From NCBI GenBank assembly GCA_907163345.1, contig CAJQUN010001205.1, positions 27,736-91,735 of the forward strand: a stretch of DNA of 64,000 nucleotides, read 5' to 3'. The position numbers were made by a program, and so were the translations under genes. Shown piece by piece: positions 12,099 to 23,010 of the stretch. Origin of the DNA: Haberlea rhodopensis (lineage: Eukaryota > Streptophyta > Magnoliopsida > Lamiales > Gesneriaceae). How positions within the stretch are numbered: the first letter of the stretch is position 1; each line of letters opens with the position of its first letter. Below the pieces are notes generated by a model, which worked only from the letters and a program-made list of their open reading frames with translations, searched no databases and was not told where the DNA came from.

Positions 12099-12315
12099 GC
12101 GATCGATCGCGACGTTTGAGGCAATCGATCGCCTATTGCTAAACATGAGAATGGCGGTGCTTGAGCGATCGATCGCTTCAAGTAGGCACTCGATCACCTC
12201 GATGCAGAATGTTTTACCAAAGGGTAGGTGACCGATCGCGTGAACTTAAGAGATCGATTGCTTAGGACCAAATCTTTAGGCGACCGATCGCCTCAAAACA
12301 TGAGATCGATCGCCA
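12099..12315. repeat. GCGATCGATCGC palindrome cluster (solo LTR)
   Basis: About nine perfect or degenerate copies (at 12099, 12121, 12165, 12190, 12230, 12251, 12281, 12303). Neighbouring sequence does not align with the first gypsy LTR, although the position within the LTR is nearly the same. Confidence 0.88.
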
Positions 12316-12589
12316 GGGTCCAGAATTAGAAAAAAGTTATATTTTTGTAGAATTTGATTTTGAAGCCTATTGTAACATGTTATATTGTTCATATTGTTGT
12401 AGCATCATCACAGGGGACGGGGCAACGAGGCGATTAGACAGTGACGCCTAATTTATATCGTTTTTGTCGCAGAACAGGTACGTTTTGACGTACGAGTATA
12501 TGATATGGTTTTGATGATTATGTGAGCATGTTATCATATGATTAATGGTATCATATGCATGTGCATTCATGATACTACATTGTTGAGAT

Positions 12590-12770
12590 GGATGCCACGA
12601 TAGACGTGTAGTATATGCTTTGGCTGAGATCGGTGCCACGATAGATATGCCAGTGTTGGGCATATGCTTTGGCTGGGATTGTTGCCACGATAGATATGCT
12701 ACATATGCTTTGGCATGAGAGATATACGCCTGTTGGGTATATGCTCTGGCTGTTATAACATGTTAGGAAA
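12590..12770. repeat. Degenerate tandem repeat inside the solo LTR
   Basis: Three to four diverged units of about 50-60 bp built on ATATGCTTTGGCTG and TTGCCACGATAGATATG. Confidence 0.75.
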
Positions 12771-13784
12771 GTATTATGATATATACTGCTAATATGAAGA
12801 TGTGAGAGGGTTCCACTGACATATTGAGCTGAGATAGACATATCATATTGGTCTGGTTATAACAGGATGAGGAGTGAGACATGTCATGACATAATTGCTT
12901 TTGATAGTGCATGATACAGGACAATCACATTTGTTATTCATAGTGCTTTATTGTTTATGTGTTAATGATATCGCACTGGAAGGGTTGTTTATCTGTACTC
13001 ATATTGTGTGATTGTTTCTGTAGGGACTCATAGACGTGGGAGGACGGGATTATGAGTCGTTTTCCGCTGCGAGCTGAACCACTGCTTAGGAGTTCTTGGT
13101 TTAGGTTGTTGTTATGTATATATGATGTGTAGTTTTGACATAGTTTTTGTCAATTTGTAACAACCTACATAACTAAACTCTTAATCAGGTGTATGTTTTA
13201 CTTAATTCTAACTCACATATGTATAAATGAACTGATACATAACAGATTAAGTAACGAGGACCCCACAGTGATTCATTTCTTGTGTGAGAGTCTTGTGTTC
13301 TTCGTGTTGTTACACCGTGAAGGTGTTGTTGATTTATTTGTAAGGTCCTCCAACATCGACGCAAGTTGAAAATTGTAAAAGTCATCAACAAGTAAAGTTG
13401 GTGCAATTGTTGTGGCTATCCTTGGAGCCCTTAAGGCCAAGAAGACTCGTGAAGAGTGTGGTGCTCGTGAAGAGCTGTGTTTACTCTAGAAGAGTGTGTT
13501 GTGGCTAACTTGGAGCCCTTAAGGCCAAGATCATTTTCGTTCTAGTGGAACCTCGGTTAAACGTTTTCTAACCCGGAAGAGGAGACGTAGGCGATTCATC
13601 GCCGAACAAATTCTCGTGTTCTTTATCTTTAATTAAATTACGCATTTATTTACTTCTTCATTTTATTTATTTATCGATTGACTTAAGTCTTCCGCAGCGC
13701 AAACTCGTTTATTTTGCAAATTCATTTTAAAACGCTAAAGTAGCCAAGGAACCTCATTCACTCCCCCTCTTCGGTTCCAACAAG

Positions 13785-13797
13785 TGGTATCAGAGCC
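13785..13797 (+). other. Primer-binding site (initiator tRNA-Met), Copia element
   Basis: TGGTATCAGAGCC follows the left LTR end by two bases. Confidence 0.9.
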
Positions 13798-13830
13798 ATT
13801 TGATTTTTGTTTTAAATCAAAATTTTATAT

Positions 13831-15307
13831 GGCTAATCTAGCAAATGAGTTTGCTCAAGGTCAATCGACCAATCGCCCTCCGCTTTTCACTGGTGATAAT
13901 TACGGTTATTGGAAGAATAGAATTTCTCTATACATCCAATCCGTTGATTATGACCTATGGAAAACCATTGTAAAAGGTTCACATATTCCTTTAAAGTAAG
14001 TTGGGGGAATAAGTATTCCCAAAGAAATTGACGATTTTACAAGAGCGGATATGATTTTAATTTCGTAAAATGCTAAAGCTATTAATATTTTACATTGTGA
14101 AGGAGTATAACCGGATCTCGATGTGCTCAACCGCAAAGGAAATATGGGACAAATTGCAAATTTGTCATGAGGGCACAAATCAAGTGAATGAGACAAAGAT
14201 AGATCTACTACAACTCAATTATGAGACATTTGAGATGGAAGTCGGAGAAGACGTTGACTCGATGTTTAGAAGGCTCACCCAAATCATAAATGAGCTTGCA
14301 CAACTTGGTGAGAAGTACCCTCCAAAGCAAATATGGAGGAGAGCACTAAGAGCCTTGTCAAAGGAATGGGATGCAAAGAGGACGGCCATCGTCGAATCCA
14401 ACAAATGAGAAAGTGCATCATATGACCTTGATGAACTTCATGGCACCTTGGTGACCCATGAGCTTGAAGTGTCAACAAGGAAGGGAATAAAAGAGGATGA
14501 GAGATCCATAAGAAAGGGAATAGCCTTGGTCGGGAGGAAAGATCAATCCGATGATGAAGAAGATGATGATGATGAAGAGGTGATCTTGTTCACAAGAAAG
14601 TTCAAGAAATTCTTCAACAAACACAACAAGCCAAAGGCCTCCGGTGCTACCAAACATGATTCCAAACAAGAGGTAACTTGTTATAATTGTCAAGATAAAG
14701 ATCATTCTGGAAATAAATGTCATAGGAAGAAAAATGAGGACAAATGGAAGAAGAAGGCTCTTATAGCCACATGGAGTGATAATGACTCCGATGAAGAAGG
14801 AACAAACCTTTGTCTCATGGACAAAGGGAAGAAGAAGGCTCTTATCACGAGCTTATTGATGTTCTTGGCAAAACCAAGATGAATAACAAATTACTCAAAC
14901 TTGAGGTAGCCAAGAGAGATGACAAAAAAAATAATTCATTGAAAAATGAATTAAGTTCTTTGAAGAAATCCTTTTGCAAATTTAGTGATAGTAGTTTAAA
15001 GATGAATGAATTGCTTGGCTTACAACGTTGTAGCTTTGATAAAGCCGGACTAGGCTTCTCAAGCAAATCTAAAACATTTTCAAGCTTGTTGGCTAAAGCC
15101 AATCATAATTCTCCTACTTGTACTTATTGTTGTAAAGATGGTCATACTAAAAATAAATGCAGGTTTGCTAAAATCCAATACCAATCTAACAAAAGGTGGA
15201 AATGGATTCCAAAGGCGTCAATGAAAGCTAACCCTCAAGGACCCAAAAATCAAATGGGTACCAAAGAACCACCAGTCAAAAATTTGTTTTGTAGGGACAA
15301 CAAATGA
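13831..15307 (+). pseudogene. Copia gag, degenerate
   Basis: Starts ATGGCTAATCTAGCAAATGAG. It shows the usual Copia gag entry (TGDNYGYWKNRISLYIQ) and the UBN2-type region (IWDKLQICHEGTNQVNETK). A zinc knuckle CYNCQDKDHSGNKC lies near 14680, and a second one, CTYCCKDGHTKNKC, near 15119. The tail carries the ANPQGPK motif typical of Copia polyproteins. The reading frame is broken by in-frame stops at about 13997, 14063 and 14406 and by frame changes near 14085 and 14830-14880. The product would package RNA, but this copy cannot make it. No enzyme domains follow. Confidence 0.85.
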
Positions 15308-16149
15308 ATAGATGATGAAGGGACTAGCACCTCAAGGGAGGAAACCATCTTATGCACCTCAATAGAAGAAGCGCGAGGTATAGGACCAATGACAAGAACG
15401 TACTCTTGTCATCAAAGGTAAATTTATTTTGTGCATTTAAAAAGAGTAATTCCAAATTTAATTTGCACAAATTAATTGTGACCAATAAATAATGAAGCTC
15501 AATATTCATTGATAGTAAAATGTATCTCCTCTTAGCATATGGACATATAAATTGTTTTGATGCATGATTTATGGATGATCTCTTTATAGTAAGTATCTTG
15601 ATATGCCTTGAGTTCAAAATTTGATTAATGCAATGTGAAAATGTGAAATTATGTGATTAAACATGCTAATTGTTTGGATGCTCAATCTTTGATATAATCA
15701 TAACCTTAATAATTTTAATGTCAATTGAGCATGAGTGCATGAGCATATGCACACTTTGCAATAGTTAGAATTCTTTGCCTTAAACGCATGTGGGTAATCC
15801 TCTCAATGATTTAATCTTATGCTTGTTATGGCTATTACATGCTTGATGAGGAACATATGTAAATTGTTAAAATCTGGCTATGTGGCAACATTTAATTGTG
15901 ATATGATTATTTGAATTTTGTGCTTTTTGATTATCACAAAAGGGGGAGAATTTTGTAATAAACTTGAAGATTAATTCATGCATAGTTTGAGGGGGGGAGT
16001 TTTTGTATGCATAGTTTGAGGGGGAGAGTTGTTTGTATTATGCTTTACTTGGTAATCTTGTATGTGCTATGCAATTGTTAAGGGGAAGTCATGTTTATTC
16101 ACATTTCATGCATATTACATATTCAAGTTTATCAAGTTTTGTGATCATC
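15308..16149 (+). other. Non-coding 3' internal region of the Copia element
   Basis: AT-rich, without open frames of note. It contains repeated GGGGGAG-type purine runs (about 15941-15950, 15990-15999, 16020-16026) around the duplicated phrase TGCATAGTTTGAGGGGG, resembling extra polypurine tracts. Confidence 0.7.
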
Positions 16150-16163
16150 AAAAAGGGGGAGAT
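16150..16163 (+). other. Polypurine tract, Copia element
   Basis: AAAAAGGGGGAGAT lies directly upstream of the right LTR start TGTTGAGCC. Confidence 0.85.
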
Positions 16164-17397
16164 TGTTGAGCCTTAAACGCATGGTTGAGTTTAATGCTTA
16201 ATTTATCTCCGGATTATTTATGAGTTTTGATGATCAACAAAATTTTTGTGTTATACCAATGTTCTACTTAGTGTACAGGTTGATTGGTTGAAAAGTGGAT
16301 TGATTGGAGAAAATCAAATGTGCAAAATCTGGGCTGGATCGCCCCAGGCGATGGCAGCCAGGAGGACTTCTCCACGCACATCGACTGGAGCAACGCTGAG
16401 GCTCGCGCGCTGGGGTATTTCACCCGAGGCGATGTCCTGAACGCCTGAAGCGAGGGAAGCTTCGCCTGAGGCGATGGAAGATTTTGAGCAACTGAGGCTA
16501 CAACATTGATTTGTGGTATTGATCGCCTGAGGCGATCGGGACATCACCTGAGGCGATGTGTGCTAGACTGTGACCGTTGGGGCGCGGCGATGGTGATCGC
16601 CCGAGGCGATGTCCGAGGCGATCTTGGAGTAATTCAAGCCTTGAGTGTAGCAACGACTACTAGGAGCCTTGTGGGCCTCCTACACTATAAATATGGATGT
16701 TTTGGAGCATTTTGAAGACAATGAACAAGTCTATAAACTTCAAGAAAGCTTTGCTTATTCAAATTTTATCTAGCATTGCAAACTCCATACATTTGTGTTG
16801 TATTGGAGTTTGTGATTCATTTCTTGTGTGAGAGTCTTGTGTTCTTCGTGTTGTTACACCGTGAAGGTGTTGTTGATTTATTTGTAAGGTCCTCCAACAC
16901 CGACGCAAGTTGAAAATTGTAAAAGTCATCAACAAGTAAAGTTGGTGCATGTGTTGTGGCTATCCTTGGAGCTCTTAAGGCCAAGAAGACTCGTGAAGAG
17001 TGTGGGTAACTCGGGAAGAGTTTTGTGTGGCTATCCTTGGAGCCCTTAAGGCCAAGACTCGTGAAGAGTGGGGTGCTCGTGAAGAGCTGTGTTTACTCGA
17101 GAAGAGTGTGTTGTGGCTAACTTGGAGCCCTTAAGGCCAATATCATTTTCATTCTAGTGGAACCTCGGTTAAACGTTTTCTAACCGCGAAGAGGAGACGT
17201 AGGCGATTCATCGCCGAACTTCTATATTCTCGTGTTCTTTATCTTTATTTAATTTACGCATTTATTTACTTCTTCATTTTATTTATTTATCGATTGACTT
17301 AAGTCTTCCGCAACGCAAACTCGTTTATTTTGTAAATTCATTTTAAAACGCTAAAGTAGCCAAGGAACCTCATTCACCCCCTTCTTCGGTTCCAACA
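16164..17397 (+). repeat. Right LTR of the Copia-type element, 1234 bp
   Basis: Uninterrupted partner of the left LTR, with many substitutions and several indels, so clearly older than the gypsy pair at 1/6276. It carries an extra copy of the CTTGGAGCCCTTAAGGCCAAG block (about 16960-17120). Confidence 0.92.
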
Positions 17398-17550
17398 CAC
17401 CTTTTTGTTCAAAAAAAGGAGGTCTGAGATTTATTAATTAGTTTTAATAAACTAGGAAAAGAGAACGATTTGGATAATTTAGGAAACTGAAATGAATTTT
17501 TGAAATCATCATCCCTAATTGTAGCTGTGATTGTTACTTCTTTAATGATA

Positions 17551-17921
17551 CAATAACAACAACAACTAAATATTTAATCCCAATGAATTGGGGTAGGCTA
17601 CATGAACAACAAAGATTATCAAGTCGAATCAGACACATGCATCATTCTTCTTCAAGCGCTTCTATCGTCAATTTATCTTCTGTAATCCCCTTGCACTCAA
17701 AGTCTTTGCGTATAACTTCAAGTCATGTCTTCTTCGGTCGTCCTCTCGCTCTTTTGAACTGACTGAAATCCATGGGCTCCCCTCGACGCACAGGTGCACT
17801 GCTGGGCCTATGTCGAACATGACCAAACCAACGTAAGCGGCTTTCGTGCATATTTTCTTCTATACAAACTGCATCTACTTCAGCTCGAATATCTTCGTTT
17901 CTTATTTTATCTCTTCTGGAC
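17551..17921 (-). mobile_element. 5'-truncated LINE (RTE-like 3' end)
   Basis: On the minus strand this encodes the C-terminal part of a LINE reverse-transcriptase protein, including RLRWFGHVRHRP, APVRRGEPMD and RGRPKKT; a stop follows the last motif. Its 3' end is a short TTG-type repeat rather than poly(A), as in plant RTE-like LINEs. It is flanked by a 17-18 bp target duplication, TTACTTCTT(T)TAATGATA, at 17534-17550 and 17922-17939. Only about 370 bp remain, so it was dead on arrival. Confidence 0.88.
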
Positions 17922-17965
17922 TTACTTCTTTTAATGATAGAGGAGGGGAATTAAAATTTTAAAAA

Positions 17966-18328
17966 TCAAATTGGAAGAATTATAGGATCCCACCAATTTC
18001 TCACCTTTCTCTTCCCCTTGTGCCACTTGTGCAACAATTCCTTCAAAAACGAGCTGGATGACATAATTTGCTCAGTTGGATCTAGACCAGATACATCCAC
18101 ATCAGCTTCAATCATGCCACCTTCCAATTCTCCCAAAATCACACGTGAACCCAATAAGGGAAGATCACCAAAATTTGAATTTTGATGTTGGATTTCCTCA
18201 CAATCATCCTTAGAAGAAATCTTATCTTGATCGATATCCAAATCATCAAAACCATCTACCACAACCTCAACCCCCGACCCTTCCATGTCATCCTTCGGCT
18301 CCACCTCGTCAACCACAACAAGGGCCAC
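17966..18328 (-). CDS. Unrecognised 120-codon open frame
   Basis: Acidic product starting MALVVVDEVEPKDD and ending RKVRNWWDPIILPI. I do not recognise it. The upstream minus-strand sequence has a gene-like composition around an ATGGCGGATTC, but with a stop before this frame, so this may be a fragment of a gene or of another LINE. It lies next to a LINE insertion. No splice pattern or domain supports function. Confidence 0.25.
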   Translation of the reverse strand: MALVVVDEVEPKDDMEGSGVEVVVDGFDDLDIDQDKISSKDDCEEIQHQNSNFGDLPLLGSRVILGELEGGMIEADVDVSGLDPTEQIMSSSSFLKELLHKWHKGKRKVRNWWDPIILPI

Positions 18329-18912
18329 ATCATCACCATATTATCCACGACACCCAAATTGGAAACTTCCTATATCCAAGGAAACCCTAGAATCCGCCAT
18401 ATTGGCCTGACCAACGCCATCATCCTTCGTTGAAACGCCATCTAGATCACACACGTTTTTGCATGATTAGATCCAACCAAATAATTAACTACCAAAGATT
18501 AGTTATCTCACCATTTTTATGAGATTTTATCATTTGAAAATAGTATTTTATATCATGATGAATTGAACATTTTTTTAAATAAACATTGGATTGATTTAAT
18601 AAGTATTCTCATCCATTGTTTAATTAAAGACAAATAAATATTGCCAATATATACAATTATAATATAATGATAACTATGTAGTTGCAATATATCTCGGAGA
18701 CATATATCCCCAAAACGCTCAATAGTAGTTGCAATAGTTGATTAAAAAAATCATATTCATCCATTACCGAAAATATTCACTTTCTTTAAAGCTTTTAAAT
18801 TTCTTTAAAGGAAAAGTTGAAACAAACTGATCATATTAACACGGGAATAATATATTTTCTAATTAACGTTTAATAAATTAGGTCGCAATGTAACATAATT
18901 GTTAAATTATGC

Positions 18913-18918
<6 letters not shown>

Positions 18919-18954
<36 letters not shown>
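18919..18954. repeat. (AT)n microsatellite
   Basis: About 18 AT units in a row. Confidence 0.95.
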
Positions 18955-18956
<2 letters not shown>

Positions 18957-20600
18957 CGAGGCTTGCTACAGTAAATTGAGTTTGAATTCTCTAGTGGATG
19001 AACAGTACCTTGCTAATTCTCCTGATTTTTTTTCATTTATTATTTTCTTTTATTTATTATTTATTTTCTCTTGCTTTTCTTTTGTTAGATTTTTTGTTAA
19101 TTCCTGTTGCACGACACAGGTTGTCTCTTGCTTTCTTCCGCTGAAATGCTGATGATGTATCTTCACATTTAGGCTACACTTGGTATGTGTAATATGATAA
19201 TTGATGGATAGATAACTAGGTGGCTAAAGAGATGATCATTAAAGTAATGGATAAACAATCTTATGTTTGGTATGCATGATTATTAAGACATGAAAAAATA
19301 TTAATGGGTTTGGTGTAGTTGATTAAACATTGGATATATGTAAAGTAAGTACTAAAATGATCGAAAAAATACCCTTGAATTAATTTTCACTTAGTCCTTA
19401 CAATATTCCAAATTATTATTTATTATAATTATTTTATTCTATCAAATATTTATTAATTTATTAATATATTACATATTAAATATTTGTAATTAATTCTACA
19501 TGCTCTAAGTATCTGCGTACTAAAAATTCAAACATTCAACCATATCGACATTTCTTCTTTGTGCATCTTGAGTGTTGGAGCGAACAATTACAATAAATTT
19601 CATGTGACGAGCCAAGATTCTGTGAATAAATCAAAATTAATGGAATTTGCAGATGAGATGGATAGGTATATCTTCTCTCTCTTAACAAAATCAACATTAA
19701 AATATTCAAGATTGTTTTAAAAAGGAATGCAAGTTTAAACTTCAAAAACCACTAGAAAAGACAAACTTGCATGATTCTAATTTTACCTTAACTCGGTGAC
19801 TAATGAAATTTGCAATTCAGAAATGGCTATAACATCAACCATCATTTCTAACTTAGTGGTCGTGACATCTCTAGAGATTGTAGCACCCGCTTTTAACATC
19901 ACCAAATTCTATAAAATGTAATTTATTTAAACTCGGTAATCAAAACTAGTGCTTTGCATAGGCATGTTAGCCAAATGAACAATAAACAACTTGTACTCCA
20001 GTTGCTGGATTTACAGGAGATAATATACTTTGCCGACATGGAATCCATATCACTGAACAATTAACAAACTCAAAAAAATTTAAACACTGAAGCTAGCACT
20101 GATGCATATTTGGTTCATCCCCAGGTAATTTCAGCGGGCAAATGTAGAGGGAAAAACCTACAGAAGTTCACATAGCCTTTTCATCAATTCAGTTCTAAAT
20201 TATGTAGCAAACTTGGTAGATTACGGGGACAAGCGTTCAAAGCAACGAAAGAAGTCATGACATCAATTCTAATGAGGCATCAAGTTGTGACAGATTGTTA
20301 ATAGAAATCCCGATCATTGTGTAAAACATTTGTTGCTTACAGTTGAAAACTGCAAGAGTCGATTAAAATTGAAGAAGGCTCAGGCCAGATTGATATCCAA
20401 TCAAAAGCCGACGAAAACAAACAAACTTGATAAAATTCATACCAAACCACATCAACATTCTAACAAAGAACGAAGACAAATAAATATGAAAGGAAATGTG
20501 AAGCATTAACAAAAAATCGACGGAGAAGGTGCTATTTCTACTGTACAAAAGAGATCCAAAGCAGAATAATTGGTACGACGAGCTTCATACAATGAATTAC

Positions 20601-20715
20601 CTTCGACGAAAGAAGAAGGGTCCGAGTCTTGTAGTCCAACACACCAACCTCCGTTTTCCCCTTCCAACACGACTTCAAAGCTTAGTTTTGGTTCTATCGC
20701 GATGGCGGCCTGCAT
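20601..20715 (-). pseudogene. Exon-like fragment, function unknown
   Basis: On the minus strand an ATG at 20715 opens a frame beginning MQAAIAIEPKLSFEVVLEGE. It runs into a good splice donor (GTCGAAG|GTAATT) after 115 nt. Its base composition is much richer in G+C than the surroundings. I cannot assign a family, and I found no second exon downstream. It lies inside the PIF-like element, so it may be a captured first exon. It could also be chance. Confidence 0.3.
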
Positions 20716-20956
20716 ATTGTTAAGCACGTAATGTTATTTTGTTTTAGGGAAAAGGGTATGTCGGTAAATTGCCCACATAATCATTTCTACTGTATGAAAT
20801 GGGTTTGTTAAACCCAAGGTGTAAGAGTGAATATTAGTCAAGCTTTTAAACCAGGCTTGTCATGGGCCTTAAGGATTTGAGTGGATTGTTAACAAATGAA
20901 CCAAACGTGGCTTAAAACATTACACATCCACTTATCCCTGGTAATCATCCGTGTAC

Positions 20957-21517
20957 CAGGGGCGTATCTTATAAAGGGCTTGGGGGGAGCCTCCCAAGCC
21001 CAAAAAGAATATTTTTTTTAGTTTTATGCAGCTCAAAATTTTTGGTTAAATGTACCAACCAACTCAAATATTTTTATTTTTTGAGTGGCTTTCAAATCAT
21101 CCATCATCCTTGAAATTCATCCATCATCCTTCATGGCTTCACCATCAGTCCTTCTCTCATCTTCATCAGCTCTCTTATCATCAATCCAATAATCAGTCAG
21201 TCAAGTAAGATTTCTTCACGTCAAGGTAAGATTGCCCAAAAAAATTTGATTTTAAAAATTATAAAATTATTTGCCAGATAACTCAGCGGAAAATAGAAAT
21301 ATTTATATTTTGACCTGCCGATTTTTATCAACGATTTTTTTAAGTCAATTAATAAGAAGTTTGATGAATCTATATTTTATTTTCCCCAGTAGGAAAAGAA
21401 TGAACCAGATGGGCCCCGGGCAATGGATCTCCAAAAACAATTTCGGGGGAAAAGCCCCCGAACCCCACAGCACTTTCGCCTCCAACCCCCTAAGCAAAAT
21501 TTCTGGCTACGCCACTT
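20957..21517. mobile_element. Small hAT-like non-autonomous element
   Basis: Ends CAGGGGCGTATC and GGCTACGCCACTT approximate the CAG-GGCGTAGCC terminal repeat common in plant hAT-like MITEs. The flanks ATCCGTGTAC and ATCCGTAC look like an 8-bp duplication altered by two bases. Removing it rejoins a plausible PIF-type right end. A related left end, CAGAGGCGTATC, occurs at 41805. Confidence 0.55.
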
Positions 21518-21956
21518 ATCCGTACCAAACGCTCCCTTAATGTTTCAACTGTTGCTCTGTTGCTTAGGGTCTGACGAGGCGATGGTGCGATGTTGGTAGG
21601 TTATTTGACGGTGCTGCTGTTTGCCCTGATTTATTACTTAACGAAAATATTGTTGTTTTCAGGTTTGAACGGTTTGAAGTTGGGTTGTGGTTAATCTGCA
21701 AGAGAGTAAGCATAGAACAACTTATTCTTTTTTTAAAAAAAATTTGTGTGGTATCAATACATATAATTTTGTGTTTCTATGATTGATGTTCGTTTACAAT
21801 ATTGATAGTATTCTGGATACTATAGCTGGTGGGATGAGAAGCAAATTAATGTTCGTATGGGTAAGTTTATTTTCAGGAGATAATTTTTTTTAATCTTTGT
21901 ACAATTTCACGAAATATGTTCTTGGTTCGTGATTTATAGTTCAGATTGAAAACAGT

Positions 21957-23010
21957 TCATATTGAAATCGTAATAGTTGGAAGTCTGTCTTGTAGGATCA
22001 ACAAGCATGCACTGACTCTGGATTTTCCTGCATTAACAACCGAGAAAAGCCTCTGTTTCTGAATCAAGTTTCGAAATATATTTGATGCACCAGTAGAGTA
22101 GCTCTTGCTTTTCATAAAATGGGGCTTGGAATAAGTGTTTGATGAATCAGATGGTGTAGTACTGATCTTTTCATTGATCTTAACTTTATTGCTTCTGCTC
22201 TTGTCTTTCTTGTTGATCTTGAGCTTGGAGTCATCGGAAGTCCACAAAATCTCGATTTTTTCGGCTTTTTTATCTTGTTTTTATGTACTGCTGTGACTAA
22301 ATTATTCTCCATTTTCAGTTTTTTAGAGTCATCTGTCAATGTGGATGTCTCTGAGCCAAAGACCGGGGGTTCTTCTTCAATTTCGGATGAAGATTTTGTT
22401 GAGACGTGTAACGAAGTTTCTGATAAATGGGTTGGGTAATTTTCATCTGTTTTTTTTATCTTTTGATGGTTGCTTATCTTTTTGCATTGCAAATTTTTAT
22501 GAGTGCATGCAAATTCTGCCAGACGATCACCGAAGAAACAACTCAAGACACCGGAATAAACATCATAGCTTGGGTTTTTGCCTCGTTTTAACTCGAAAAT
22601 TTTTAAAACTACCTCTGTTTCATGCCAAAATATAAAATTTAGTAGACTGGTTTCAACTTAATTTACCTTTGTTGATAACAGTAGAGGAAATCTCTGATCC
22701 TTTGACAACATGTTCATTGTCTAAGATTGGAGTAATAAGATCATCATCAAATAAATCTTGCCACACACAATCAGTCTTATATCTCCTGTCAAATTATATT
22801 AAAAATTACAAAAAAATAATCTGTCCACAGAAATTTAGAATTTGATCAATAAAACAATAACTGACTGGCCCATGAAAAAGCTTAATACTAAAGCACAATT
22901 TACATAACGTGATACTACACACAGAATATACCTCTTGTACCAAGAAATTGATTCTGGCATGTCTTTTCCTTGCAAATCTCCCAGCCATATCTTAACATCA
23001 TTCATACAAA
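21957..23010 (-). pseudogene. SOSEKI (DUF966) gene remnant
   Basis: SOSEKI proteins are plant polarity proteins that polymerise through an N-terminal DIX-like domain at cell corners. On the minus strand one exon (22932 to about 23000) encodes WLGDLQGKDMPESISWYKR and ends at AG|GTATAT. The next (22667-22785, entered at GACAG|G) encodes [18 protein letters not shown] and EHVVKGSE. Together they match the end of the SOSEKI DIX-like region, with the intron in the expected place and phase (146 nt). Downstream, 22546 to about 21957 reads as a Ser/Lys-rich tail with KSYSTGASNIFRNLI, but in two frames that switch near 22250. The N-terminal exon is not found. The LTR element at 24254 separates this locus from its upstream flank. 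Likely a pseudogene. Confidence 0.68.

Larger units (their letters stand above)
11374..13267 (+). mobile_element. Solo LTR of a gypsy-type element nested in the Copia left LTR
   Basis: TGTCATGCCTTG to GGACCCCACA, 1894 bp, flanked by the perfect 5-bp duplication GTGAT (11369-11373 and 13268-13272). The Copia right LTR is continuous at this point, which confirms the insertion. No internal region remains, so the element was reduced by LTR-LTR recombination. Its layout matches the LTR at 6276: palindrome cluster at 725-941 bp, then a segment with GGTACG...GACGTACG, then diverged tandem repeats. It is a different family of the same general type. Confidence 0.92.
10675..13782 (+). repeat. Left LTR of the Copia-type element, interrupted
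   Basis: Spans 3108 bp because a 1894-bp solo LTR and its 5-bp duplication interrupt it; without them it is about 1.2 kb, like its partner at 16164. It contains the GC-rich palindromes of U3, the TATA box at 11242, and a tandem block around CTTGGAGCCCTTAAGGCCAAG (13410-13530). Confidence 0.9.
10675..17397 (+). mobile_element. Non-autonomous gag-only Copia-type LTR retrotransposon (TR-GAG-like)
   Basis: LTRs begin TGTTGAGCC and end GGTTCCAACA. The flanking five bases CATCT (10670) and CACCT (17398) are a target duplication with one mismatch. A tRNA-Met primer site and a polypurine tract bound an internal region of only about 2.4 kb. That region holds a damaged gag and no protease, integrase or reverse transcriptase. 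Such gag-only elements are known as TR-GAG and depend on enzymes from other elements. The left LTR was later split by a solo LTR. Confidence 0.88.
19172..21537. mobile_element. PIF/Harbinger-like non-autonomous element with internal insertions
   Basis: Left end GGCTACACTTGGTATG preceded by TTA. The right end, read on the minus strand, is GGGAGCGTTTGGTACGG, also bounded by TTA. The left 340 bp resemble 48211-48550, for example ACATATTAAATATTT and ATTCTATCAAATATTTATT. The 3-bp TTA duplication and the GCGTTTGGTA-type terminus are typical of PIF/Harbinger-like MITEs. No transposase was found. The 2.4-kb length includes a 561-bp hAT-like insertion and an exon-like segment, so this may be a gene-capturing element. 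An alternative right end at 20911 (CCAAACGTGGC|TTA) is possible. Confidence 0.55.
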
